A DNA stretch of 64,000 nucleotides from the NCBI GenBank assembly GCA_017617125.1, contig JAFZWY010000008.1, forward strand, positions 1 through 64,000. Reading direction: 5' to 3'. The notes below the pieces were generated by a model. That model was not told where the DNA came from. It was given only the letters and a program-made list of their open reading frames with translations, and ran no database searches. A program made the position numbers and the translations under genes. This document shows positions 27,121 to 34,475 of this stretch, piece by piece. Source of the stretch: Bacteroidales bacterium. GTDB taxonomy: Bacteria > Bacteroidota > Bacteroidia > Bacteroidales > ML635J-15. Each line of letters begins with the position of its first letter. Positions within the stretch are counted from its first letter, which is position 1.

Positions 27121-27158
27121 TTAAAAGTTAGGAGTTAAGAGTTAAAAGTTAAGAGTTT
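27121..27158. repeat. Heptanucleotide repeat tract upstream of recR
   Basis: About five degenerate copies of a 7-base unit (AAAGTTA, GGAGTTA, AGAGTTA, AAAGTTA, AGAGTTT) occupy the -33 region of the recR promoter. A similar tract lies upstream of rnpB. Confidence 0.7.
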
Positions 27159-27181
27159 TGTGGCGGCTTTTGGGTATGCAT

Positions 27182-27217
27182 AAAAAAATCGCCACCCGAA
27201 GGATGGCGATTTTTTAT
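27182..27217 (-). terminator. Terminator of the 1,058-residue adhesin gene
   Basis: AAAAAATCGCCA...TGGCGATTTTTT stem with a short GGAT/CCCGAA-type loop. A and T runs on both sides make it bidirectional. Confidence 0.85.
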
Positions 27218-27234
27218 TATTGATTATATGCTGA

Positions 27235-30200
27235 TTATTCAACAACAATCTGTTCAACGTAAACCTTGTCGGTAGTGATGATTCTTACGAAGTAAGCACC
27301 AGCCTTGAGGTTGTGGCTGAAACTCATAGTTTCACCGTTTGCAACGTTGATGTTGTTAGTTGCAACGATAGAACCGCGAGCGTCGATGAGTTGGTAAGTA
27401 GCTTCACCTTCGATTCCACCGAATTCGATATTGAACATACCGTTGTTCGGGTTCGGGTAGATAGCAAGAGTAGCTTCTTCGATGGTAGCAGAAGTTGGGA
27501 GAGGAGTTGTAAATACATTGATTGCACTCCAATCTGTCAATACATCGTTTTCGCACACGCCCTGAACCTGCCATTCGTAGGTGGTGTTAGGATTCAAGTT
27601 GTTAAGTGTTATAGTAGCGTCTGTTGCGGTAAGATTGATCCAATCTCCTGCTGGGATATCGGCATCATAGATTCCGAAGTCATCAACGTTAAGTATGAAC
27701 ATGTCAGAAATGTTGAAATGGCGAATTGCAACATAACCTTGTCCTGAGTATGAGCTGAGGTCTGCAGTATATTCAAGATACGAACTTGTTGCAATAAATT
27801 CTTCTGATACCTGAGTAAAGCTAGCAGGATCTGTGTCTGTTGTAGAAACATAAATTGCGAAGTGTTCTGCAGAATATGAACCATCTTGTCCATTAGCGTA
27901 GAAAGATACGTGGCCACCCAATGTTACTTGTGGAGAAATCAACCAGTTGTCTGGATAAAGAGCGCCTGTACCATTATTGTCATAGCTTGCAGAACATACG
28001 ACACCATCACCAGAATGAGTAGAATGGTTACCAGTACCAGTGTTTATATGGCTTTCCCAGTTGAATCCGTCACCATCGCTATCTACTATAGTCCAACCTT
28101 CTGGGATACCTTCTTCGAAATCTGTGAAGTATATTATTGGGCTAGTTGCTGCTTCTCTATAACGAACATTGTAGTTTTCCTGATAGCCTGTCCATGCCAA
28201 AGTAGCGCTATTTTCGGTTGTGTCTGTTACAACGAGGTTAGTAATATTCGGGCAAGATGAAATAGTAGTGAAATACTTAGAAGATGTCCATGCGCTTTCG
28301 CCATCGGCACCGCAAGTTGACATTACCTGTACTTCGTAGCACTGACCTGGAGTCAAACCAGTAAGAGCATGAGGGCTAGTTACATCATTTACAACAATCC
28401 ATTCTTCATCTCTTGTAGCTTTTCTTGCCTTTGATGCGCCAGTTATAACAACTTCAACTGCATCGTTTCCGCTACCATTAGGATCTATTGCTACTGTAAA
28501 TTCGTAAGTTGCACCAGCTACGAACTCATAATCGTCTTGACGTCCGCCAACATTACCATTAGATGCAGCAATCCACATTCTGTCGCCAGGAGTTGGGTTT
28601 GTGATGCACCAGTCATAAATACCAGCAGGGATTGCGATTTCTATAGTATTGTTAATTACAATGTTTGTAGTTGACAAAGCGCCATCAGCCTCTTCCGGAA
28701 TCTTATATTCGAATTCGTCATATATTGAAGCGTCAACATCACCGCCTGAGGTAAGAGCTCCTGATGTAGGAATAATTGTTCCGTAAGCTGTTGCGTCAGC
28801 ATCGAGTAACATCTGATATCCTGATCCGTCGCCCCATACGTCGCCTACTGTCAGTTTTACAGTTGCCATTGGGGTTGAGCTCGGTCTGTATCTTAAGTTG
28901 TAGCCTTCAGCAATGCCTTCCCATGCTACGTCTGCGGTTGTGGTTGTAATATTCGAAACAGTAATGTTGCTAGGTGCGGGGCAGAGTTCTGTAGTTGTAA
29001 AGTCGAGAATAGCCCAGTTGCTTTGTAATTCGGCGCTGCAGACTGAGCGAACCTTTACAGAATAATCTGTTTCTGGAGTAAGACCAGTCATTTCATAAGT
29101 AGCAGCAGTTACATTTATGAGGTTTTCTTCATCGTTATTGATGCAAACCTGCCATGCAGTTTCATCTGCGCCTGCAGTCCATGTCAAAGTAGCAAAACGA
29201 GGACCAAGTGTGCTTGTCTGCAAGTTGGCCGGCTTTTTGCAGCTAGAACAGTTGACAGTGTAGTTTACTGCTTCCGACATAGCACCCGAACCAGAGAAAA
29301 TTTCGTCATCATTGACATCATATACTACGTATGAGCATTCGTTATCGTATGAACCAGTAACCCAAACAAAGCTTAAATTTCTTCCGTTGCAAACAGAAAG
29401 AGTTCCATCTAGTGATGATCCTGTCGATAATTTCAATGTTGCAATAACTTCACTGGTTGCTACATCAACGACATTAATAGCAGAACTGCCATTCCATCCG
29501 TCACCATAACTATCAGTCAAAGTGTAACTGATTTCACACATATCAGCTACGGCACAATAAGGAGTTGTGAAATTAACAATGTTAGACCAGGTGCTTACAC
29601 CATCGGTTTCTCCGCAGTTTGCACGTACTTTTACTGAATATACAGTAGCTGCAGTAAGGTTTTCGAGTGTATATGGATTAGTAGTTACATTAACAAGATT
29701 ATCTTCGTCGCCGTTGATGCAAATCTGCCAAGCGGTTTCTGATCCTTGTGCATTCCAAGACAATGTAGCACTTGTCAAGTCTACATCTGATACAGCCAAT
29801 GATGTCGGTCTATAGCATGTTGGAAGTACACCTGGGGTGTATGTAAAAGTGTTTTTGGGAAGGAAATTGCGCTGGTTAGTAGTAACAGCATCCAAGCTGG
29901 AATAACTATAGCCCTGTACGCAAGCACCAGTTGCTGAAGCACCAGAGAATGTTGCTGATTTGTACGATCCTGTAACTGTATTGTAAACACCAATCAGCAA
30001 GTTGCCACCATTGTAGACGTAGTCGTTTGTGAATGTAATTTCCATTTCCGACTGGGTACCATCCAATGCGCCTTCGTAAACAAGAGTTGCACCTTCTTGT
30101 CCATAGTATGCATCGATAGTAGTTTCGCTAACTTCATTCATGAAAATTTGGAAATTGGCATCGCCCCATGAGTCGGTAGCTGGTGTAGATAGATAGAATT

Positions 30201-30411
30201 TCATCGCAGAAATAGTCCCGTTGGCCATGTCTTCGATTTGTGTGGAAGGAATTACGTACTCGCATTTTAGGTATGCATCTGCATAAAAACCATATACAGG
30301 CACATAACTGCTTGTAGCATCTCCATCGTTAACCGTCAAGGTTTCCGTCTGGGCGGTTGCACCTATTGCCATTGCTAATAACAATAACGTGCTAAATAAA
30401 ATTTTTTTCAT
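27235..30411 (-). CDS. Large T9SS cleaved-adhesin/fibronectin III protein
   Basis: 1,058 residues; a longer paralogue of the protein at 9906-12323. It shares the signal peptide style, the N-terminal domain TETLTVNDGD...YVPVYG (21-200), the first Fn3 domain and the C-terminal sorting domain (about 980-1058, LAIYPNPNNGMFNIEF, ending KVYVEQIVVE). Between these are further Fn3 domains, two Ca-binding-looking beta regions with SYGDGWNGSSA and DVWGDGSGYQ, and a cleaved-adhesin domain (about 800-960, FTDFEEGIPEGWT). It is expected on the cell surface or secreted via T9SS. The ATG at 30411 follows a GGAGG 9 bases upstream; an in-frame MAYN start lies at 30438. Confidence 0.9.
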   Translation of the reverse strand: MKKILFSTLLLLAMAIGATAQTETLTVNDGDATSSYVPVYGFYADAYLKCEYVIPSTQIEDMANGTISAMKFYLSTPATDSWGDANFQIFMNEVSETTIDAYYGQEGATLVYEGALDGTQSEMEITFTNDYVYNGGNLLIGVYNTVTGSYKSATFSGASATGACVQGYSYSSLDAVTTNQRNFLPKNTFTYTPGVLPTCYRPTSLAVSDVDLTSATLSWNAQGSETAWQICINGDEDNLVNVTTNPYTLENLTAATVYSVKVRANCGETDGVSTWSNIVNFTTPYCAVADMCEISYTLTDSYGDGWNGSSAINVVDVATSEVIATLKLSTGSSLDGTLSVCNGRNLSFVWVTGSYDNECSYVVYDVNDDEIFSGSGAMSEAVNYTVNCSSCKKPANLQTSTLGPRFATLTWTAGADETAWQVCINNDEENLINVTAATYEMTGLTPETDYSVKVRSVCSAELQSNWAILDFTTTELCPAPSNITVSNITTTTADVAWEGIAEGYNLRYRPSSTPMATVKLTVGDVWGDGSGYQMLLDADATAYGTIIPTSGALTSGGDVDASIYDEFEYKIPEEADGALSTTNIVINNTIEIAIPAGIYDWCITNPTPGDRMWIAASNGNVGGRQDDYEFVAGATYEFTVAIDPNGSGNDAVEVVITGASKARKATRDEEWIVVNDVTSPHALTGLTPGQCYEVQVMSTCGADGESAWTSSKYFTTISSCPNITNLVVTDTTENSATLAWTGYQENYNVRYREAATSPIIYFTDFEEGIPEGWTIVDSDGDGFNWESHINTGTGNHSTHSGDGVVCSASYDNNGTGALYPDNWLISPQVTLGGHVSFYANGQDGSYSAEHFAIYVSTTDTDPASFTQVSEEFIATSSYLEYTADLSSYSGQGYVAIRHFNISDMFILNVDDFGIYDADIPAGDWINLTATDATITLNNLNPNTTYEWQVQGVCENDVLTDWSAINVFTTPLPTSATIEEATLAIYPNPNNGMFNIEFGGIEGEATYQLIDARGSIVATNNINVANGETMSFSHNLKAGAYFVRIITTDKVYVEQIVVE

Positions 30412-30421
30412 GTCAAATTTC

Positions 30422-30455
30422 CTCCAGTTATATGCCATCGGAGCCGTCGGCTTTT
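30422..30455 (-). promoter_or_regulatory. Conserved leader element with possible SD-blocking hairpin, copy 2
   Basis: On the minus strand GCCGACGGCTCC, then GATGGCATATAACT, then GGAGG. It matches the element at 12334-12366 except for a few substitutions, while the leader around it has diverged. Confidence 0.5.
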
Positions 30456-30515
30456 AAACTACTTAATTATTATTCAATCTTATACACTTAAACCCAATAT
30501 AGATTCAAGCAGAGG

Positions 30516-30523
30516 CAAAGGTA
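30516..30523 (-). promoter_or_regulatory. -7 promoter box for the 1,058-residue adhesin gene
   Basis: TACCTTTG on the minus strand matches TAnnTTTG and predicts a leader of about 95-100 bases. Between 30524 and 30687 I see no gene. Confidence 0.55.
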
Positions 30524-30687
30524 AGTATTTATTTTTGTGTACGCAAAGAAAAATTACGGAATGTATTAACATGTTTGTCAAATATGTTGGGTTATAATGT
30601 TAAACATTGTGTATGAGGCAGCTATGAAAAATATTCTTTCAAAGTCGCAAGAAACTTTAAGAAACTATAAATAATAAACATAAAAAA

Positions 30688-31014
30688 GGTGAGTAGGCCG
30701 TAAGCCGAATTCTGTGGCATCGTGCGATGCTGTCTATCATTTATCTGTGCATTCTACCCCTCGGCTCGGGCGGGCAACCCTATAGCGCCGATATACATGA
30801 ACTTGCAGCTTGCGGGGCGGACGGCTGACGGTGTCGCCATCGTCACCGGTGGGCTCTTACTCCACCTTCTCACCTTTACCTTGTCGCCAAGGAAGTCGTT
30901 CTCTTCTCCGCGGCCAAACCTTCGCAGACTTCTCCTATTTCAGGAGCGCAACGCCCTGTGCTGTCCGGACTTTCCTCATTGCCTTGCGGCAACGCGATAG
31001 ACCAGCCTACTCGG
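30688..31014 (-). ncRNA. rnpB: RNase P RNA, bacterial type A
   Basis: About 327 bases. The minus strand begins CGAGTAGGCTGGTC. It contains the universally conserved GAGGAAAGTCCGGAC block near the 5' end and ends with ACAGAATTCGGCTTACGG then CCTACTCACC. GAGTAGGC at the 5' end pairs with GCCTACTC at the 3' end (helix P1). A T run follows the 3' end as terminator, and a perfect -7 box precedes the 5' end. It is the catalytic RNA that matures tRNA 5' ends. Exact ends are estimates. Confidence 0.96.
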
Positions 31015-31017
31015 GGG

Positions 31018-31025
31018 CAAAGATA
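31018..31025 (-). promoter_or_regulatory. -7 promoter box for rnpB
   Basis: TATCTTTG on the minus strand, a perfect match, immediately upstream of the RNA 5' end. Confidence 0.7.
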
Positions 31026-31074
31026 GTTAAAAGTTGAAAGTTAAAAGTTAAAAGTTGGAAAATAGTTGAAAGTC
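31025..31074. repeat. Heptanucleotide repeat tract upstream of rnpB
   Basis: Five near-perfect copies of a 7-base unit (AGTTAAA, AGTTGAA, AGTTAAA, AGTTAAA, AGTTGGA) followed by looser copies (AATAGTTGAAAGT). The tract starts directly at the -7 box of rnpB. Confidence 0.75.
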
Positions 31075-31080
31075 TGTAGA

Positions 31081-31098
31081 GTCGTTGCGGGCAACGAC
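31081..31098. repeat. REP-like palindrome GTCGTTGC-GG-GCAACGAC
   Basis: 8-base perfect arms preceded by CTGTAGA. It is the same kind of element as the palindrome at 34371-34388. Confidence 0.6.
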
Positions 31099-31135
31099 TA
31101 ATAGTTGAAAGATGAAAGTTGCTGACTGGATGCAA

Positions 31136-31167
31136 AAGAAGCACAGAATCTGATTCTGTGCTTCTTA
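31136..31167 (-). terminator. Terminator of the 656-residue T9SS gene
   Basis: 14-base arms AAGAAGCACAGAAT / ATTCTGTGCTTCTT with a 3-base loop. On the minus strand the stem ends in CTTCTTTT. It lies 45 bases after the stop codon at 31212. Confidence 0.8.
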
Positions 31168-31173
31168 ATATGT

Positions 31174-31208
31174 TAAGGCCTTAGGCCTTTTAGCCTGCAA
31201 GCCTTTTC
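31174..31208. repeat. GCCTGTTA-type dispersed repeat, locus 3
   Basis: TTAAGGCCTTAGGCC followed by TTTTAGCCTGCAAGCC, between the terminator hairpin and the stop codon of the 656-residue gene. Confidence 0.5.
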
Positions 31209-31211
31209 TTC

Positions 31212-33182
31212 TTAGTTGGCAACCACAAACTTTATGGCCTTGCGTTTCTTAATTTCTTTCGCAGAGTTGCCGTAGAGTATCTTTATATAATAGTATCCGC
31301 TGTTGTACTTCGAAATGTCGAGAATGGTGTCTTGGCTATTGATTAAGCCCTTGTCGGTTAAGTTGCCGAGTTCGTCGTAGATCATGTATTCGTAAGTACT
31401 TATAGTTTTGCCGATGTCGTAGTTGGCTCTCACTGTTACCTGTCCCGATGCTGGCGACGGGAAAACATCGAAAGTGATTTCGTCGGGAACTTCCACAACT
31501 TCTGGTTCGGGGATTACTGGCTTAGGCAATACCTTGAGGGTGAGGGTTACGATTGAGTCGCAGCCTTCGTTGTTAACCAGCGTGTTGGTGAATGTATATT
31601 CGCCGTCGTCGTGTATTGCAGCAAGGTCGAATCCGTAGTTGGAGTAATCGGTATCGACTTCGACGCTGTCGACGAGTGCTACGTTATCGATTCTGCCGAC
31701 TTCGAGTCGGAGGATAACAATGCTGTCGCAGCTATTTGTTGCTACAAGTTGCAAGGTGTCGATTCCAGCATCGAGTCTGCCTTCGAATCCCGGAGTGGTT
31801 GAAGCTTCTCCTTCGCAGATGTGCTCGTTGAGGTTGACCTGATAATAGCTGTTTACATCAAGGTTGAGCGTGATCAAGCTGTCGCATCCGTACTGGCTAG
31901 TGAGTGTTGCGTAGTAGGTTCCTGGTTGGTCAACTATCTGTCCGTGGAAGTTGTATGTTGCACTTGAACATATTGTAAGGTCAACGTTTGTGTTGTATGT
32001 GTTGTGTACGTTAAGGCTAAGTTCTACAACCGAATCGCAGCCACCTGCCAATGGGTATGTATTGCTGTATGAGAATACTCCTGCAATGTCTTGTGTCGGC
32101 AATGTGAATCCGTTTTGGCTGTATGAGTCGCCCTTGCAGATGTGGTCGCTTATCGGATTAGTCTTTACGCCGTGATAATGAATAGTGTATGTTTTCGACT
32201 TGTCGCCGTGGGTAACATTGATATATGCAGTCTGTCCGTCAGCAGAAAGCGATGTAGAGTACGAAGCACGAGGCGAAGCGGTAGTTGCCGAAATGTAGTT
32301 TGTTGCGCCACATTCAACGTCGACCCAATATTCGGTTGTATTCTGGTTGAAGTTAGGAATGTTTGTTCCGTTTACTTTTATCGACGAAAGGTTTGCGTTG
32401 TAGATAAATTCTATATCGTCGATAAAAAGTTCGTCGCCACCGCTACCAGCCATAGCCTGATAGTTGGTTGAGAATGTTACAAGGACAAACTGTGGGTCGT
32501 TCGACTGGCATCCTTCATAGTAGATAGGCGAAGAGTGACGGCGCCATCCGCTATTGTCGACAGCTACACCACCAGAGGTGTTGGTGAAGTTGTATGACGG
32601 TACTTTTCCGACAATATGTGCCTCGTATCCTGCCTGATTTCCACCCAAAGGGTCCTGAAGGTTGTAGTTGTCGTGAATGTAAAGGTGGCAGCATGCTTCA
32701 GAAGTATTGCTTGCATTGTGGACCTTTGCCCAGAATACTATTGAGTCCGGTTTTGCGTTTAGATGATGGTTGTAATCGTCATTATTTGTTATTGTTCGGT
32801 TTCCATTGCCTGCGTTGCTTGCGCTTGCGCTTACAAGTTGCATTTGTCCGCTAGTGAGTGCTCCATTTGCAACTACTGTAGTGATAATGAGGTTTGTCGA
32901 TGTTGCATATATGCGGCACGAATATTGTCCTGTAGAGCCAGGTCTGGTATCTGTCGAGCGTTCGTGTCTGACGTTTTTTGCTGCGGAGCATCCTAAAGTC
33001 AAAGTGCAATTTGCCGATGGATAGGAATTCCATCCTGTCGGTTCGCTAGTTGCACTTCCTGGCCAATCTTCGAAGCCTGGGTTTTCGAATTGGTATACTT
33101 GTGAATATGTGTTTAGAGGGGTTGTTAATGCAAAAATCGCAATGATTGCAGTGAAAAAAGTGAAATTCTTTATTCTCATCAT
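31212..33182 (-). CDS. T9SS protein with N-terminal jelly-roll and four GCDS repeats
   Basis: 656-residue exported protein. It has a signal peptide (1-27, ending NTYSQ). A beta-rich N-terminal domain (about 28-265, beginning YQFENPGFEDWPG) resembles the PCMD-type carbohydrate-linked domains of Bacteroidota. A short cadherin-like/Ig-like part follows (about 268-345). Four repeats of about 55-60 residues each end in (G/S)CDS(I/L/V)VxLxLxV, one of them with HICKGDSY and another HICEGEAS. The T9SS-type C-terminal domain (about 570-656, FDVFPSPASGQVTV) ends KRKAIKFVVAN, and its motif is FPSP rather than YPNP. It is probably surface-located. The binding target is unknown. Confidence 0.86.
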   Translation of the reverse strand: MMRIKNFTFFTAIIAIFALTTPLNTYSQVYQFENPGFEDWPGSATSEPTGWNSYPSANCTLTLGCSAAKNVRHERSTDTRPGSTGQYSCRIYATSTNLIITTVVANGALTSGQMQLVSASASNAGNGNRTITNNDDYNHHLNAKPDSIVFWAKVHNASNTSEACCHLYIHDNYNLQDPLGGNQAGYEAHIVGKVPSYNFTNTSGGVAVDNSGWRRHSSPIYYEGCQSNDPQFVLVTFSTNYQAMAGSGGDELFIDDIEFIYNANLSSIKVNGTNIPNFNQNTTEYWVDVECGATNYISATTASPRASYSTSLSADGQTAYINVTHGDKSKTYTIHYHGVKTNPISDHICKGDSYSQNGFTLPTQDIAGVFSYSNTYPLAGGCDSVVELSLNVHNTYNTNVDLTICSSATYNFHGQIVDQPGTYYATLTSQYGCDSLITLNLDVNSYYQVNLNEHICEGEASTTPGFEGRLDAGIDTLQLVATNSCDSIVILRLEVGRIDNVALVDSVEVDTDYSNYGFDLAAIHDDGEYTFTNTLVNNEGCDSIVTLTLKVLPKPVIPEPEVVEVPDEITFDVFPSPASGQVTVRANYDIGKTISTYEYMIYDELGNLTDKGLINSQDTILDISKYNSGYYYIKILYGNSAKEIKKRKAIKFVVAN

Positions 33183-33236
33183 ATAAGCTTTTTAAAATTT
33201 CAAGGCGCAAAGGTCTAACAAATTTTTGAAATAAAA

Positions 33237-33252
33237 AGTTTTCACGTGAATA
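33237..33252. promoter_or_regulatory. parS-like palindrome
   Basis: The core TTCACGTGAA (33241-33250) is the centre of the bacterial parS consensus TGTTTCACGTGAAACA. About 12 of 16 positions match, but the outer positions are degenerate. It is intergenic and 26 kb from parAB. A weak candidate only. Confidence 0.3.
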
Positions 33253-33359
33253 AATTTTAAACTATGGCTGTTAATGTGTTGAATGATAGAGGTTTGGTGG
33301 TTTGAATATTTGACAGGTTTGATGATTTAACTTCGTTGAGCTAAAGGTTGAAGATTTGA

Positions 33360-33430
33360 AAAGGCACAGCCTTATAGACTGTTAGCCTGTCTGCCATATA
33401 GCCTGTTAGACTGTCAGCCTGTTCGCCTTT
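33360..33430. repeat. GCCTGTTA-type dispersed repeat, locus 4 (longest)
   Basis: About eight degenerate units in a row: AGACTGTTAGCCTGTCTGCC, then ATATAGCCTGTTAGACTG, then TCAGCCTGTTCGCC. The array fills much of the 318-base gap between the T9SS gene and the AMP nucleosidase gene. Confidence 0.7.
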
Positions 33431-33475
33431 TCTAAGATTTTCTGTGAAATTGTCTGTCAGAAATATTTTTTAGTG

Positions 33476-33483
33476 TATCTTTG
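33476..33483 (+). promoter_or_regulatory. -7 promoter box for the AMP nucleosidase gene
   Basis: TATCTTTG, a perfect match to TAnnTTTG, 17 bases before the ATG at 33501. Confidence 0.65.
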
Positions 33484-33500
33484 TAAAAAAGTTTTTGAAT

Positions 33501-34271
33501 ATGAAAACGAAAGAAGAAATAGTAAGCGATTGGCTGCCAAGATATACGGGAAAGACATTGGAAAGCTTCGGCGAGTATATACTGCTCACGAATTTCCAGT
33601 TGTATGTTGATTTGTTTGCAGAGTGGAACAATGTTCCTGTTGAGGGCCTCGACCGCAATATGCCGAGTGCTACGGTCGACGACATCACAATAATAAATTT
33701 CGGAATGGGAAGTCCCAATGCCGCGATAATCATGGACTTGCTGAGCGCAATTTCGCCAAAGGCTGTGCTTTTCCTTGGCAAATGCGGTGGATTGAAGGCT
33801 AAGAACAAGTTGGGCGATTTGATTCTGCCTATAGCCGCCATCCGTAGCGAAGGTACGTCGAACGACTACCTGCCGCCCGAGGTGCCAGCATTACCGGCGT
33901 TTATGCTACAGCGAGCCGTTTCTACATCTATCCGCGACAACGGTCACGACTACTGGACAGGTACGGTGTTTACCACTAACCGCAGGGTGTGGGAGTACGA
34001 CGAGCGTTTCAAGAAATACCTCATCAAGACGCGTGCGATGGCAGTTGATATGGAAACTGCAACTATTTTCATTGTGGGTTTTGCAAACGAAATTCCTTGC
34101 GGAGCCTTGCTGCTTGTGAGCGACCAGCCTATGGTTTCGTCGGGCGTGAAGACCGAGGCAAGCGATAAGAAGGTAACTCAGCAGTTTGTTCACGACCATT
34201 TGAAAATAGGAATCGACTCGCTGAGGATTATAAAGAGAGGTGGTTCGTCGGTAAAGCATCTGAAATTTTAA
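33501..34271 (+). CDS. amn: AMP nucleosidase
   Basis: 256-residue cytoplasmic enzyme of the nucleoside phosphorylase superfamily, expected to split AMP into adenine and ribose 5-phosphate. It matches the short Bacteroidota form (about 250-260 residues). The IINFGMGSPNAAIIMDLL strand-loop, VLFLGKCGGLK and the AVDMETATIF segment (catalytic Glu/Asp region) are visible. The ATG at 33501 is used; an in-frame TTG at 33495 adds only two residues. It has its own promoter, with no operon partner. Confidence 0.93.
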   Translation: MKTKEEIVSDWLPRYTGKTLESFGEYILLTNFQLYVDLFAEWNNVPVEGLDRNMPSATVDDITIINFGMGSPNAAIIMDLLSAISPKAVLFLGKCGGLKAKNKLGDLILPIAAIRSEGTSNDYLPPEVPALPAFMLQRAVSTSIRDNGHDYWTGTVFTTNRRVWEYDERFKKYLIKTRAMAVDMETATIFIVGFANEIPCGALLLVSDQPMVSSGVKTEASDKKVTQQFVHDHLKIGIDSLRIIKRGGSSVKHLKF

Positions 34272-34282
34272 GGATTGATCGA

Positions 34283-34300
34283 GACGCAAAATTTTGCGTC
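34283..34300. repeat. REP-like palindrome GACGCAAAATTTTGCGTC
   Basis: A perfect 18-base palindrome just after the AMP nucleosidase stop. It may also help end transcription, but there is no T run. Confidence 0.6.
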
Positions 34301-34370
34301 TGTACAATCGGATGAGATATGTTGTTTTGAATATCTGAATTTAGAGATTCAGAAATTAGAATTCTGTAGA

Positions 34371-34388
34371 GACGTTGCGTGCAACGTC
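34371..34388. repeat. REP-like palindrome GACGTTGC-GT-GCAACGTC
   Basis: 8-base perfect arms preceded by CTGTAGA, like the element at 31081-31098. A lone half (AACGTTGC) occurs at about 34403. Confidence 0.6.
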
Positions 34389-34445
34389 TTATATTGGAAT
34401 GTAACGTTGCATAAAAAAATATTAGTTGTTTTATCCGAAAATTAT

Positions 34446-34453
34446 TAATTTTG
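34446..34453 (+). promoter_or_regulatory. -7 promoter box for the HU/SPOR gene
   Basis: TAATTTTG matches TAnnTTTG, 22 bases before the ATG at 34476. Confidence 0.5.
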
Positions 34454-34475
34454 TATCGGATTTGATTTTGAATTT

